From Paenibacillus sabinae T27 (lineage in GTDB: Bacteria > Bacillota > Bacilli > Paenibacillales > Paenibacillaceae): 64,000 bases of DNA. Under the pieces are notes generated by a model. That model made no database searches and was not told where the DNA came from. It worked only from the letters and a program-made list of their open reading frames with translations. Within the stretch, counting starts at the first letter, position 1. Each line of letters opens with the position of its first letter. The stretch lies in the NCBI RefSeq assembly GCF_000612505.1, contig NZ_CP004078.1, forward strand, positions 4,983,001 through 5,047,000, read 5' to 3'. The position numbers and the translations under genes are program-made. Of this stretch, positions 8,976 through 18,313 are shown in pieces.

Positions 8976-9960
8976 CCCTTCTTCGCCCGGCGGCGGAAGC
9001 CAGGCAGGCTTCCAGCAGCTTCATATTGCGGACGGCATCTTCGGGTTCAAACAGTGGAGGAGTCTGGCCGAATACCGCAGAAGCGAAGTCCTCCACCTGG
9101 CAGGTGAAGGGATTCGCGCCGGGGGCATTCACCCGCCGTTCGCCGCCTCCTGCATATATATAGAAGTCGGCGTCGTCCGTCCGGGCGTTAAACGGCATCG
9201 GAATTTCGATGCGGCCTTCTGTTCCGATAATCTCCAGAAGCTGGCGCTCATAGGCCCACATCCCGCATTCGAAGATCAGGCTCAGGCCGCCGGGAAACTC
9301 CACAAGGCCTGAGGCCAACATGTCGACGTTGTCATGCTCCGGCGAGAACAGCGCATGCACGGTTGCCGCTTCCGGTTCCGTGCCAATCAGCATACGCGCC
9401 GCGCTAAGGGGATAGCAGCCGATGTCGTACAGCGAGCCTCCGCCCCACGCTGACCTGAACCGGACGTTGGCGTTATCCAAGGCATTATTATAGGTAAACG
9501 AACCCCGTATGGCTCTCAGGCTGCCGATTTCGCCCGATTGCAGGATCGCCTTCAACACCGGATACCTCGGATGATGCCGGTACATGAACGCCTCGGCCAG
9601 ATGAACCCCGGCCTTGCGGCAGGCCGCCGTCATCTCGGCGGCTTCCCGGGCGCTTAAGCCGATCGGCTTCTCGCACAGCACATGCTTCCCGGCTTCCGCC
9701 GCCCGGATCACCCACTCCCGGTGCAAGTGATTGGGCAGCGGAATGTAGACCGCGTCCACCTCCGGGTCCATAAGAAGCTCTTCATAGCTTCCGTAGGCCT
9801 TTCTGATCCCGAGCTCCCGGGCGATACGCGAGCTTCTGGATAGGTCACGGCTGGCCACCGCCTCGAGAACGCCCGATTTCGATTCGGCTATGGCCGGCAT
9901 CATCGTGCCTGTCGCGATTTGCGCGCAGCCCAGCACTCCAAAACGAAGCTGACGTTGCAT
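8953..9960 (-). CDS. Gfo/Idh/MocA family NAD(P)-dependent oxidoreductase
   Basis: The 335 residues fit the family. An N-terminal Rossmann fold (VLGCAQIA, a slight variant of GxGxxA) is followed by the signature VLCEKPIGLSAREAAEM near residues 90-110 with the conserved Lys of EKP, and a C-terminal beta-sheet domain with WGGGSLYDIGCYPL. Members oxidise or reduce hydroxyls of sugars, inositols or related compounds; the substrate cannot be told. The ribosome site AAAGGGGG precedes the ATG. The gene may be co-transcribed with the upstream prenyltransferase (64-base gap), but no functional link is evident. Confidence 0.9.
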   Translation of the reverse strand: MQRQLRFGVLGCAQIATGTMMPAIAESKSGVLEAVASRDLSRSSRIARELGIRKAYGSYEELLMDPEVDAVYIPLPNHLHREWVIRAAEAGKHVLCEKPIGLSAREAAEMTAACRKAGVHLAEAFMYRHHPRYPVLKAILQSGEIGSLRAIRGSFTYNNALDNANVRFRSAWGGGSLYDIGCYPLSAARMLIGTEPEAATVHALFSPEHDNVDMLASGLVEFPGGLSLIFECGMWAYERQLLEIIGTEGRIEIPMPFNARTDDADFYIYAGGGERRVNAPGANPFTCQVEDFASAVFGQTPPLFEPEDAVRNMKLLEACLASAAGRRRVTLDSVD

Positions 9961-10024
9961 CTCTTCGCCCCCCTTTCTTATCCGTACTCATTTAGCGGCG
10001 GAAGAGGTCAGGACAAGCTCAGCC

Positions 10025-10966
10025 CTATAGGAGCAGGGCCACAGCCAGAACACCGATACGCGCCGCAGTCAGCAGAATGAAGTTTTTCACGGAGAGAACA
10101 AAAGTCGTCGCCTTTTCCTGTCTTTCGTCAAACCTGGCCAGATTGCGATGCAGCGGGATCAGCGTCGGCAGCAGAAGCAGCACGAGCAGCGGATGGACGC
10201 CAAGAATCAGCAAAAGAACCAGATCGGCATAGGACACATAATAGAGCAGTTTGAACAGAGCGAGCGCATTGGCTTTGCCGATGTAGACCGGCAGCGTGTA
10301 GCGGCGGTTATCGATGTCCTCATCCATGTCGCAGATATTATTCGCGAGCATGATATTCGCAATGCCGAGAATGGCCGGCACCGAGAACCAGAACAGATAG
10401 ACCGTTTCCGTCAGATTCAGCTGAAAATGAACCCATCCTTGCGCCAGAGCCAGCACCGCCACCGTATCGTCCGTATGAATATACGCGGAAATAAAGATGA
10501 TGACAAAGCCCATAAACAGCCCCGAGAACAGCTCCCCGAGCGGCATCCGCGAGATGGGAACCGGCCCGAACGAGTAGAGAATGCCGATCAGAAAGGACAG
10601 TCCGCCCAGCAAAAAGACAAGCAGCCCCGTCTGCGCCACAAGCAGCAGCCCAGAGCCGCCTGCCAGCAGCAGCAGAAAGATAATGACCCCGACCACGACG
10701 CTTTCCTTCAATTTGTAAGCAACGATGGCATTATGCGTTTCATAGCCGTAGCCGTGCGTTCTTGCCGCTTTTTTATAGTCGTAATAGTTGTTGATCGCCG
10801 TTGTCGCCATATCAAAGCTCAGCAGTGACACCAGCATCAGCGCAAAGTGCCCTACGTAAAAATGCTCAAACCGGTAAAGGGCATAGAGCGTTCCTAGAGC
10901 CAATGGAATCATGCTCGCCACTTTGGTCTGAATTTCAACCAGTTTCAAAAAACTTCGTACGTTCAC
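10025..10966 (-). CDS. UbiA-family prenyltransferase (MenA-like)
   Basis: This 313-residue integral membrane protein has about eight hydrophobic helices. UbiA enzymes transfer a polyprenyl chain to an aromatic acceptor using two Asp-rich motifs. Here the first is NNYYDYKKA (about residue 60) and the second is DMDEDIDNRRYTLPV (about residue 215). The order and the LYSFGPVPISRMPLGELFSGL segment resemble 1,4-dihydroxy-2-naphthoate polyprenyltransferase (MenA), which makes demethylmenaquinone. No other menaquinone gene is nearby, so MenA is the best reading rather than proven. Confidence 0.8.
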   Translation of the reverse strand: MNVRSFLKLVEIQTKVASMIPLALGTLYALYRFEHFYVGHFALMLVSLLSFDMATTAINNYYDYKKAARTHGYGYETHNAIVAYKLKESVVVGVIIFLLLLAGGSGLLLVAQTGLLVFLLGGLSFLIGILYSFGPVPISRMPLGELFSGLFMGFVIIFISAYIHTDDTVAVLALAQGWVHFQLNLTETVYLFWFSVPAILGIANIMLANNICDMDEDIDNRRYTLPVYIGKANALALFKLLYYVSYADLVLLLILGVHPLLVLLLLPTLIPLHRNLARFDERQEKATTFVLSVKNFILLTAARIGVLAVALLL

Positions 10967-11175
10967 CGACCTCTTGCCCCCAGTTTATAATAATTCTCAT
11001 TTATTCATTATACATCAAGCAACTAACTGAATGTCACAAGTTCCTCCAAATTTCGACTCGATAACCTTATGTTCGCTATAGGCAATCCCCAAGCGATGTG
11101 GTATCATAGGCTGACTTGTACCGGAATCGATTCCACTAAGTCCACATTTTAACCGTATTGGAGGCTTTATTGTTT

Positions 11176-11847
11176 ATGTCAGCGCAACCCGGCCCTTCCC
11201 GCTCCGGCAAAATCGTGAGCACCGATTCCCCTCATTCTTCTTCATCCCAGTCCGTCAAAATCGTTACCGCCGATCCAAGCGCGATCGGTCTGTTCGGACT
11301 GGCAATCGTCACCCTGGTGGCCTCTTCGCAAAAGCTTGAGATCACGGATGGCCTGAGCTATGTCATTCCATGGGCGGTCTTCCTCGGCGCATTCGCCCAG
11401 CTGTTTGCCTGCATCCAGGATGCCAAGCACAACAACACCTTTGGTATGACCGCTTTCGGAGCCTACGCCTTTTTCTGGTTCAGCATGGCTGGAAGCTGGC
11501 TGATCAAGCTTGGCGTATTCGGGGCCGCGCTCGCCGATGCCATCGATCCGAAGCAGCTCGGCTTCGCGTTCCTCGGCTATCTGATTTTCACGCTGTTCAT
11601 GACCATCGGCGCGACCGAAACGAATAAAGTGCTGCTGATTATTTTTGCGCTGATCGATCTGCTGTTTCTGGGTCTGACCCTCAGTTCTTTCGATATCGCG
11701 GCTGAAGCCTCCCACCGGCTGGCGGCCTTCGCGGAGCTTGGCATTGCCATCGTTTCGTTCTACGGCTGCGGCGCTTCCGTTCTGAACACTCATTTCGGAC
11801 GCACCTTCCTCCCGGTTGGCGCACCGCTGCGCATTTTCAAAAAATAA
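11176..11847 (+). CDS. GPR1/FUN34/YaaH family (acetate/succinate) transporter
   Basis: This 223-residue membrane protein has six hydrophobic helices. The family signature near the first helix (ADPSAIGLFGLAIVTLV, compare NPAPLGL in SatP) is recognisable. Family members take up acetate or succinate, or release acetate and ammonia. The ATG at 11176 has GGAGGC about ten bases before it; an upstream TTG at 11158 would place the ribosome site inside the gene. The N-terminal 35 residues are Ser/Pro-rich and unlike the rest. It is a single gene with its own terminator. Confidence 0.85.
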   Translation: MSAQPGPSRSGKIVSTDSPHSSSSQSVKIVTADPSAIGLFGLAIVTLVASSQKLEITDGLSYVIPWAVFLGAFAQLFACIQDAKHNNTFGMTAFGAYAFFWFSMAGSWLIKLGVFGAALADAIDPKQLGFAFLGYLIFTLFMTIGATETNKVLLIIFALIDLLFLGLTLSSFDIAAEASHRLAAFAELGIAIVSFYGCGASVLNTHFGRTFLPVGAPLRIFKK

Positions 11848-11871
11848 GAGCAAACCAAGGCAACTTTAGTC

Positions 11872-11929
11872 AAACGGATCTTCGTGTTTATCCCACCCCG
11901 GGCAGACGCGCGCATCCGTTTCTTTTTTG
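11872..11929 (+). terminator. Terminator of the acetate-type transporter
   Basis: AAACGGAT at 11872-11879 pairs with ATCCGTTT at 11914-11921 across a long GC-rich loop, followed by TTTCTTTTTT. Confidence 0.65.
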
Positions 11930-12056
11930 TTCTCTGAAGGGGTGAAATGCTATTGACGGGGCGGCTCCTCTAGTGACATTCTATTCTTATATTTAAAAAT
12001 ACTTTGACGAATTTTGTTGCCATGCCTGCACACTTATTCGTGATCGGAGGCAGTTT

Positions 12057-14261
12057 ATGGCTTTCTTCAAGAAAAAGCCTGTAACGATCATCCTCGTCTT
12101 TATCGCTATTCTTCAAATTTTGTTATTCTACTATTATAAGGTATCGGTTGACCGGGAGTACCGTGCCGCCAAGGCCGATTTATCTTCCCAAGCCTTCATG
12201 CTGACTTCGAATATTGAAGAGAGAGCGTCGATTGTCAAAGGCGTCAGCTCCTTTGTCCAAACCGTCGGCTTCGGCGCCGACCCGGATGTGATTAACCAAT
12301 ACCTGTCCACCGCCTACCACAGCACCAACCACCTGATGAATTTGGTCATTGCGCCGGGTGGCATCATCCGCTATCTGTACCCGATTGAGGGCAATACCGC
12401 CATTCTCAATAAGAGCCTCCTGCTCGAACCCAAGCTGTCCACACCGGGGTTGATCGAGGAGACGATCCGCTCCCGCACCATTACGGTTGACGGTCCGCGG
12501 CTGCTTGCCCAAGGCGAGTACGGAATGGTGATCAGACAAGCGCTGTTTAACAATAATTCGTTCGAAGGCATCGTCTCCGTGACGCTTCGCATTAACGATA
12601 TTATCAGCCATTTTCTGGGCAGCAATTCCAAAGTGTATATCACCGGGAAGGATCATGCCTATCTGTTCGGCACCCATATGGAGGACAAAGGCACCTTGAT
12701 CAGCATTCCGATCCGTTTCTATAACCAAAACTGGCTGATCAACACCCGCCTGAGCCCCAGTGTAAAATGGAACGCGCTCATCAGCGTGCTGCTGGTCGAT
12801 TTTGCCTTCCTGTCGATCATTGCCTCTGTGCTGTATTATCTCACCCGGCAAAGACGGTTCAACCGCGAGCTGGAGCAGGTGGTCAATATCCGCACGCGCG
12901 ATCTTCGCATATCCGAAAGGCTGTACGAAAAGCTGGCTTATTACGACAGTCTGACCGAGATCCCGAACCGCCGGTTTTTTATGGATGAATTTGACCGCTT
13001 GCTCAAGGAGGCCGATCCTGCGCATACCTTTACCCTGTTCTTCTTCGACCTCAACCGGTTCAAGGAAATTAACGACACGCTGGGGCACTCGGCAGGCGAC
13101 CGGGTCATCCGCACCCTGGCCAGACGAATACATAAAGCCAGTCTTCCCTGCAGGCTGTTCGCGCGCACCGGGGGCGACGAATTTGTCATGCTGTTTCAGG
13201 ACCTGCCGCGGGAGCAAATCCCGCAAATGGCCGAGCAGCTCAGCGCAATCGCCGCCAAACCGCTGATCATCGCCGGTACCCACCTTAACCTCTCCACCAG
13301 CATCGGCATCTCACTGTACCCGGAGCACTCCACAACCAAAGAGGATTTGCTCAAGTATGCGGACATGTCCATGTATCAAGCCAAAGCGACGGACGGGAAA
13401 GGGTATTACCTGTTTGACGACCAGCTTAAAGAGAAGCTTCAGCAAAAAACGCTGATCGCCAAATATCTGCATTCCGCTCTGGAAAACCGTGAATTTCTGC
13501 TGCACTATCAGCCGCAAGTCCACGCGGCCACCGGCGATGTCGTCGGTCTGGAGGCGCTGATCCGCTGGAACCATCCCGAGAAGGGACTGCTTCCGCCGGG
13601 CTATTTCATCACGGCCGTTGAGGAAGCCGGACTGATGACCCAATTGACCGATTGGGTGATTCATGAAGTATGCCGGCAGCTTGCCGCATGGAAGCGGGAA
13701 GGGCTGCAGATTCTGCGCACCTCCGTCAACATTTCCAACAGTTGGTTCTATAACCGCAATCTGATCCCGATGCTGATGTCGATCTTCGACCATTACGGGC
13801 TTACACCTGACTGCCTGGAGTTCGAGATTACAGAGAGCACCGCCCTGCTGGAGGAGCACTATCCGCTGCTGCAGCAAATGCGCGACCGGGGAATTATCGT
13901 ATCCGTCGACGATTTCGGCACCAAATATTCCTCCCTCAATTATCTGAAGCATTTTCCCGTGAGTAAAATCAAAATCGACCGCACCTTCATCACCGGTATC
14001 GGCCAAAGCTCCATCGACGAGACCATCATCAAATCGATCGTCTATGTCGCTTCGCAGCTCGGCTTCGATCTGATTGCCGAAGGCGTGGAGAGTCGGGAGC
14101 AGACCGACTTCCTGTTGACGCACGGCTGCGAGCATGTGCAGGGGTTTCTTTTTTACCGTCCTCTTCCCGCATGCGAAATCGGACCTCTGCTGAAACGCCC
14201 CGAGCTGGCCATGAAGGCAGGGTCTTCTATGATGGAAGAGTGCAATCGGGCAATCGAATAA
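12057..14261 (+). CDS. CHASE-like sensor GGDEF-EAL protein
   Basis: This 734-residue protein has a transmembrane helix at about 9-28, an extracytoplasmic region of about 210 residues resembling CHASE (it includes NLVIAPGGIIRYLYPIEGN and GPRLLAQGEYGMVIRQ), and a second helix at about 240-262. GGDEF (motif at 372-376) and EAL (Glu499 in LEALIRW) follow. Both catalytic signatures are intact (EITESTALLE, DDFGTKYSSL, KIDRTF). It therefore senses a small extracellular ligand and makes or degrades cyclic-di-GMP. The ATG at 12057 has GGAGG seven bases upstream. It is the second bifunctional c-di-GMP protein in the window. Confidence 0.94.
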   Translation: MAFFKKKPVTIILVFIAILQILLFYYYKVSVDREYRAAKADLSSQAFMLTSNIEERASIVKGVSSFVQTVGFGADPDVINQYLSTAYHSTNHLMNLVIAPGGIIRYLYPIEGNTAILNKSLLLEPKLSTPGLIEETIRSRTITVDGPRLLAQGEYGMVIRQALFNNNSFEGIVSVTLRINDIISHFLGSNSKVYITGKDHAYLFGTHMEDKGTLISIPIRFYNQNWLINTRLSPSVKWNALISVLLVDFAFLSIIASVLYYLTRQRRFNRELEQVVNIRTRDLRISERLYEKLAYYDSLTEIPNRRFFMDEFDRLLKEADPAHTFTLFFFDLNRFKEINDTLGHSAGDRVIRTLARRIHKASLPCRLFARTGGDEFVMLFQDLPREQIPQMAEQLSAIAAKPLIIAGTHLNLSTSIGISLYPEHSTTKEDLLKYADMSMYQAKATDGKGYYLFDDQLKEKLQQKTLIAKYLHSALENREFLLHYQPQVHAATGDVVGLEALIRWNHPEKGLLPPGYFITAVEEAGLMTQLTDWVIHEVCRQLAAWKREGLQILRTSVNISNSWFYNRNLIPMLMSIFDHYGLTPDCLEFEITESTALLEEHYPLLQQMRDRGIIVSVDDFGTKYSSLNYLKHFPVSKIKIDRTFITGIGQSSIDETIIKSIVYVASQLGFDLIAEGVESREQTDFLLTHGCEHVQGFLFYRPLPACEIGPLLKRPELAMKAGSSMMEECNRAIE

Positions 14262-14353
14262 GGACCATCCCACAGCAGAAGGGATTTTGAAGATGATGAG
14301 GGCGTGCGGGCGATTCCGCGGAAGACGGAATGAATTGAGAAAGCTTCTGCCAA

Positions 14354-14381
14354 AGAGCGCCGTCAGGCGCTTTTTTCGCTT
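14354..14381 (+). terminator. Terminator
   Basis: AGCGCC at 14356-14361 pairs with GGCGCT at 14366-14371 around a GTCA loop, followed by TTTTTTCGCTTTTTTT. It ends the CHASE-GGDEF-EAL transcript. Confidence 0.85.
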
Positions 14382-14463
14382 TTTTTGGTGAAATTGTGAA
14401 AAATGGATACTCTTGCCCTGCCGGCCCATACTAAGGTCATTCCCTTACGGAGGTGCCAAAGCA

Positions 14464-14940
14464 GTGAGCAAAAAAATGAATCTGCTGATGTTCAGCGGTG
14501 AATATGACAAGGCGATGGCCGGTCTGATTCTGGCCAACAGCGCACGCGATATCGAGGTGGATGTCACCATATTCTTCGCGTTCTGGGGACTGTTCCTCGT
14601 TCGCGATCCCGAAAAAATGACGCTCGAAGACAAAACGATTTACGAGAAGCTTATGGATGTCGTTACCCCGAAAGGGCCGGAGCATCTTCCGCTGTCGCGC
14701 ATGAATTTCAGCGGGCTTGGCCGGATGATGCTGGAGGAAATGATCGAGGACCAAGGGGCGCCGAAGCTGATTCATTTCCTGAAGGGCGCGCGCAAAAAGA
14801 ACATCAAATTCTACGCCTGCAAGCTGTCTGTGGAAATTATGGGCTTCAAACCCGAGGAGCTGCTGCCGGAAGTGGAGATTATCGACGCCGCCTCTTACTT
14901 AAAAGATGCCCTGGAAAGCGATCTGCAGCTGTTTATTTAG
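14464..14940 (+). CDS. DsrE/DsrF/DrsH-like family protein
   Basis: The 158 residues match the DsrE-like fold. The N-terminal strand KMNLLMFSGEYDKAMAGLILANSA and the following strand with TIFFAFWGLFLVRD are typical, and so is a late FYACKLSVEIMGF segment carrying the single conserved Cys. Relatives bind or carry sulfur in persulfide metabolism. It starts at GTG 14464 with GGAGGTG eight bases upstream. The next gene is a class V (cysteine-desulfurase-like) aminotransferase, which makes a sulfur role plausible but unproven. Confidence 0.8.
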   Translation: MSKKMNLLMFSGEYDKAMAGLILANSARDIEVDVTIFFAFWGLFLVRDPEKMTLEDKTIYEKLMDVVTPKGPEHLPLSRMNFSGLGRMMLEEMIEDQGAPKLIHFLKGARKKNIKFYACKLSVEIMGFKPEELLPEVEIIDAASYLKDALESDLQLFI

Positions 14941-15083
14941 AATGCACGGCGGCCTTCCGGCCGTCAGGGTACATACTTGAATCGCCTTGGCAAGCGGAAG
15001 GACTATCGTTGCTGGGCATTAACCTATTTTTGACACGGGCATATACTAAGGCCAAAGACACTACCCGTCTGGAGGGACTGCCC

Positions 15084-16586
15084 GTGCTTAGATCCACCCT
15101 CGCCTCTTCCGCGGAAGCGGATGAATCATTGGAGGCGTATTTTAGCCCATTTCGCGAACGAACGATTGGACTGGGACACACCCTAACGACCCCCTACGGA
15201 AAAAAACATCTGCTGTACGCCGATTGGACCGCCAGCGGCCGCCTGTACGAACCGATTGAGCGCAAAATACAGGAGCAGTTCGGCCCCTTGATCGGCAATC
15301 CACATACCGAAGCCAACGCCACGGGGATGACGATGACCCGGGCCTACGAAGAAGCCGTGCGAATTATTAAGCGGCATGTGAACGCCGGTCCCCGCGACGT
15401 TCTTCTGTTCAGCGGAAACGGCACAACGGCGGCGGTCAACAAGCTTCTGCGTCTGCTTGGGCTCCGGCTGCCCGAATGGTTGGCAGCTCCTTCAGTGGTG
15501 CCGCCCGAGGAGCGGCCGGTCATCTTCGTCACTCATATGGAGCATCATTCCAACCTGCTTCCGTGGCAGGAGAGCATCGGCGAGGTCGTCGTCCTGCCCC
15601 CGGGGCCGGACGGCAGCGCCGACCCGCGGCGGCTCGAAGCCGCGCTGAGACTGTACCGGGACCGCAGGCTGAAGATCGGCTCGTTCACCGCCTGCTCGAA
15701 TGTGACCGGCATCGAAACGCCGTACCGGCAGCTGGCGGCGGTCATGCACCGCTATGGCGGTCTGTGCTTTGTCGATTTCGCAGCCAGCGCGCCGTATACG
15801 GACATCGACATGCATCCGCCGTCTCCGCTCGAGAGGCTGGACGCCATTTTCTTCTCGCCGCATAAATTTCTGGGCGGGCCGGGCACAAGCGGCGTCCTCG
15901 TATTTAGTGCGGACCTCTACGGCAACCGGCGGCCCGACGAGCCGGGCGGCGGCACGGTTTCCTGGGTGAGCCCGTGGGAAGCTCCGAGCTACTTCCGGGG
16001 AATCGAGGCCCGGGAGGATGGCGGAACCCCCGGCTTTCTTCAGGCGATCCGCACCGCGCTATGCCTCCGGCTGAAGGAGCGGATGACGACAGAGCGCATT
16101 CTGCGCCATGAACGCGAGCTGTGCCTTCAGCTGCTGGACGGACTTCAGGCGATACCGGAAATCACGGTGCTGGAGGGCGCGGTCCGCAACCGCCTCGGTG
16201 TCGTCTCCATGACAGTCCGGGATATGCACTTTAACCTCGTCGTCAGACTGCTGAACGACCGCTTCGGCATTCAGGCCCGCGGCGGCTGTTCCTGTGCCGG
16301 CCCTTACGGCCATTACCTGCTCTCGATCGACAAGGAAGCCTCCATCCAGATGGGCAAGGCGATCCGTGCCGGCGATCAATCGCTGCGGCCGGGCTGGGTG
16401 CGCCTGTCGCTGCATCCCGTTATGACCTCGGGCGACGTCGCCTTCATCCTCCTGGCCCTGAAGGCGATTGTCAGCCAGCGGGAGGTCTGGCAGGCCGACT
16501 ACCGCTACAGCCCCGCGACCAACTGCTGGCGCCACCGCTCGGAGAGCGAGGAGGAGCCGGATATGGAGCGGCTGTTTGCTCTGTAG
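15084..16586 (+). CDS. Class V aminotransferase (cysteine desulfurase-like)
   Basis: This 500-residue PLP enzyme has a class V fold. LLFSGNGTTAAVNKLL binds the cofactor phosphate, HMEHHSNLLPW carries the stacking His, FVDFAASAPYTDIDM holds the Asp, and FFSPHKFLGGPGTSGVLVF carries the Schiff-base Lys. A C-terminal RGGCSCAGPYGHYLL segment contains Cys residues where desulfurases keep their catalytic Cys. At 500 residues it is longer than SufS/NifS (about 400). GTG at 15084 with GGAGGG seven bases before is preferred; an in-frame TTG at 15009 is an alternative. It could be a desulfurase or a selenocysteine-lyase-like enzyme; the substrate is unknown. Confidence 0.85.
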   Translation: MLRSTLASSAEADESLEAYFSPFRERTIGLGHTLTTPYGKKHLLYADWTASGRLYEPIERKIQEQFGPLIGNPHTEANATGMTMTRAYEEAVRIIKRHVNAGPRDVLLFSGNGTTAAVNKLLRLLGLRLPEWLAAPSVVPPEERPVIFVTHMEHHSNLLPWQESIGEVVVLPPGPDGSADPRRLEAALRLYRDRRLKIGSFTACSNVTGIETPYRQLAAVMHRYGGLCFVDFAASAPYTDIDMHPPSPLERLDAIFFSPHKFLGGPGTSGVLVFSADLYGNRRPDEPGGGTVSWVSPWEAPSYFRGIEAREDGGTPGFLQAIRTALCLRLKERMTTERILRHERELCLQLLDGLQAIPEITVLEGAVRNRLGVVSMTVRDMHFNLVVRLLNDRFGIQARGGCSCAGPYGHYLLSIDKEASIQMGKAIRAGDQSLRPGWVRLSLHPVMTSGDVAFILLALKAIVSQREVWQADYRYSPATNCWRHRSESEEEPDMERLFAL

Positions 16587-16888
16587 GTGGCCGGGGGGCG
16601 GGGAGCGGCAAGGCTTGGCGGCCGGCGGGAAAGCGACGGCCGACGCGGGGCCGGCCGCAAGGGCGGAGCACCAGCAGGGCGCAGACGCTGTGCAGGTGCT
16701 CCGGCAGGAGGGCCGCCCTTCGGCGTACGCGGCCTGCGGTGCTGCGTAGCCGGGAGGCGCGCTGGGCGCTCGGCCGGGGCGCCGGCCGGGACGCGGCCTG
16801 CGGCGTTGCGGAGGCCCGGCCTTCAAGCCCGGCGCTGCCGCTGCAATCAAGAGGGGCCCTTCTCTCCCTAAGGGCCCCCAATGCATAC

Positions 16889-16941
16889 GAGCCGCAGAGG
16901 ATGGTGTAACCACCTTGTCCTCTGCGGCTCGTCTTTTTCTT
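16889..16941 (+). terminator. Strong terminator of aminotransferase transcript
   Basis: GAGCCGCAGAGGA at 16889-16901 is perfectly complementary to TCCTCTGCGGCTC at 16918-16930, followed by GTCTTTTTCTTTT. Confidence 0.85.
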
Positions 16942-17191
16942 TTGCCTTCTTGCTGGAGGGCATGCCCATGACCCCAAGCAAGCCTCTCCATGAAGCGGAA
17001 ATCCTCCCGCTTATTCTTAAATTTCAGCACACTTTTACTCGCTGAACAGGAAAAACTCCAGCTTATTCCCCGCTTCCCCGTCAATCCACTTGAAACGCGG
17101 AATTAAGAGGGATTTTTTCCAGTACATACCCGGAAAAGGCCCTATTCAGGCCAAATAAAGGGGAACTTTTCCACCTTATCAGTCCTGAACC

Positions 17192-17261
17192 GTTCTGCTA
17201 AGTCCTGCTCCGTCACGCTACGTTCTGCTCAGCCCTGCTAAGCCCAGCTAAGCCCTGCTTC
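17192..17261. repeat. Degenerate 10-bp tandem repeat, 7 units
   Basis: Seven consecutive units in register share the core CTGCT or a one-base variant: GTTCTGCTAA, GTCCTGCTCC, GTCACGCTAC, GTTCTGCTCA, GCCCTGCTAA, GCCCAGCTAA, GCCCTGCTTC. It is non-coding and lies between convergent genes. Confidence 0.75.
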
Positions 17262-17368
17262 CACTCAGTTCCACAACGCCCCGCCCCAGTCCGGCCCACT
17301 ATCGTGCCCACTTCCTAAGTCCAGCCTAACCTTCGGCCTGGCCTCCGGCCCCTTCTTACGGCCCCAGA

Positions 17369-18277
17369 CTATCCCTTCGCCACAATATCGAGATCCGCGG
17401 CCTGTGCGTTCGAGACTACTTGCTCCACGTTCTTGCAGCCCGGGATTACGCTCGTCACGGCCGGATGCTGCAAGCACCAGCCCAGCGCCCACTGCGCCAT
17501 GTTGAGGCCGGCCGGAACTTCATTCGCGGCGATTTCGGCAACGAGGCGCAGCTGCTCCTCCCGTTTCTTCGCATCATGGTTCGCCCGCACATCGCCGGCC
17601 TGGAACACCGCGTCCGCCTTGTATTTGCCGCTAAGGTATCCGCTCGCCAGCGGAACCCGGGCCAACACTCCAAGGTTGTGCTCCTTGCAGAGCGGGAACA
17701 GCTTCTCTTCCGGCTGCCGCTCGAGCCGGTTGTACACCACCTGAATCGCCTCGGCGCCGATCTCCGGAGCGGAGGACGTCTGATGAACGCCGTCATTCGC
17801 GGTGCTGATGGAAACACCCAGGTGACGGATTTTTCCCGCCCGCTTCTGCGCGTCCAGCATATTCCACAGCTTGTCGTTGTCGAAATCGGCATCCGTGCCG
17901 GAATGGAACTGGTACAGGTCGATATACTCCGTCTGAAGCGCGCGCAGCGAGTCGTCAAGCTGCTTCAGCACATTATCCGCGCTCCACAGCTGCTCCCGCT
18001 TGAGATGGCCGCTGAAATGATGGCCGAACTTGGTTGCGACGATCCAGTCCTCCCGTTTGCGGCGGCTCAGGTAGCTGCCGATAAATTTTTCAGAGAGATG
18101 GTCTCCGTAGCATTCAGCCGTATCGATCAGATTGATGCCGAGCTCGCCGGCCTTGTCCAGCATGGCATCGACTTCATCCTGGGTGAAATCCTTCCCCCAT
18201 TCGCCTCCGAACTGCCAGGTTCCTACTCCGATTACCGATACGTTAAGACCCGTGCTTCCAAGCTTGCGGTATTTCAT
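17369..18277 (-). CDS. Aldo/keto reductase
   Basis: This 302-residue (alpha/beta)8 NADPH-dependent reductase shows all AKR landmarks: Asp and Tyr of the catalytic tetrad in LIDTAECYGDHLSE (about 50-63), Lys in VATKFG (about 82), and the active-site His in LYQFHSG. TSVIPGCKNVEQV near the end is the cofactor-binding segment. Substrate not deducible. It is followed on the same strand, upstream, by the TVP38 protein gene (36-base gap). Confidence 0.92.
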   Translation of the reverse strand: MKYRKLGSTGLNVSVIGVGTWQFGGEWGKDFTQDEVDAMLDKAGELGINLIDTAECYGDHLSEKFIGSYLSRRKREDWIVATKFGHHFSGHLKREQLWSADNVLKQLDDSLRALQTEYIDLYQFHSGTDADFDNDKLWNMLDAQKRAGKIRHLGVSISTANDGVHQTSSAPEIGAEAIQVVYNRLERQPEEKLFPLCKEHNLGVLARVPLASGYLSGKYKADAVFQAGDVRANHDAKKREEQLRLVAEIAANEVPAGLNMAQWALGWCLQHPAVTSVIPGCKNVEQVVSNAQAADLDIVAKG

Positions 18278-18313
18278 GCGTCACATTCCTCTTTTCTTAA
18301 CAAGTATTTGGAC

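Larger units (their letters stand above)
16587..17368. other. Long intergenic region, GC-rich then repetitive
   Basis: This is about 780 bases between convergent genes. 16590-16850 is very GC-rich, with chance open frames in several phases but no ribosome site or recognisable protein. Two hairpins follow (16852-16877 and 16889-16930). 17040-17190 has three loosely similar stretches, each a purine-rich run leading into CCAG/CCACCTTAT-type ends. 17192-17261 is a 10-base tandem repeat. Confidence 0.5.

Noticed and set aside
12180..13283. Long minus-strand frame across the CHASE-GGDEF-EAL gene
   Set aside because: Antisense to an unambiguous coding region and without family features.
16587..16871. 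Open frames in the GC-rich stretch after the class V aminotransferase
   Set aside because: Several phases are open at once because of base composition; no ribosome site and no recognisable protein pattern.
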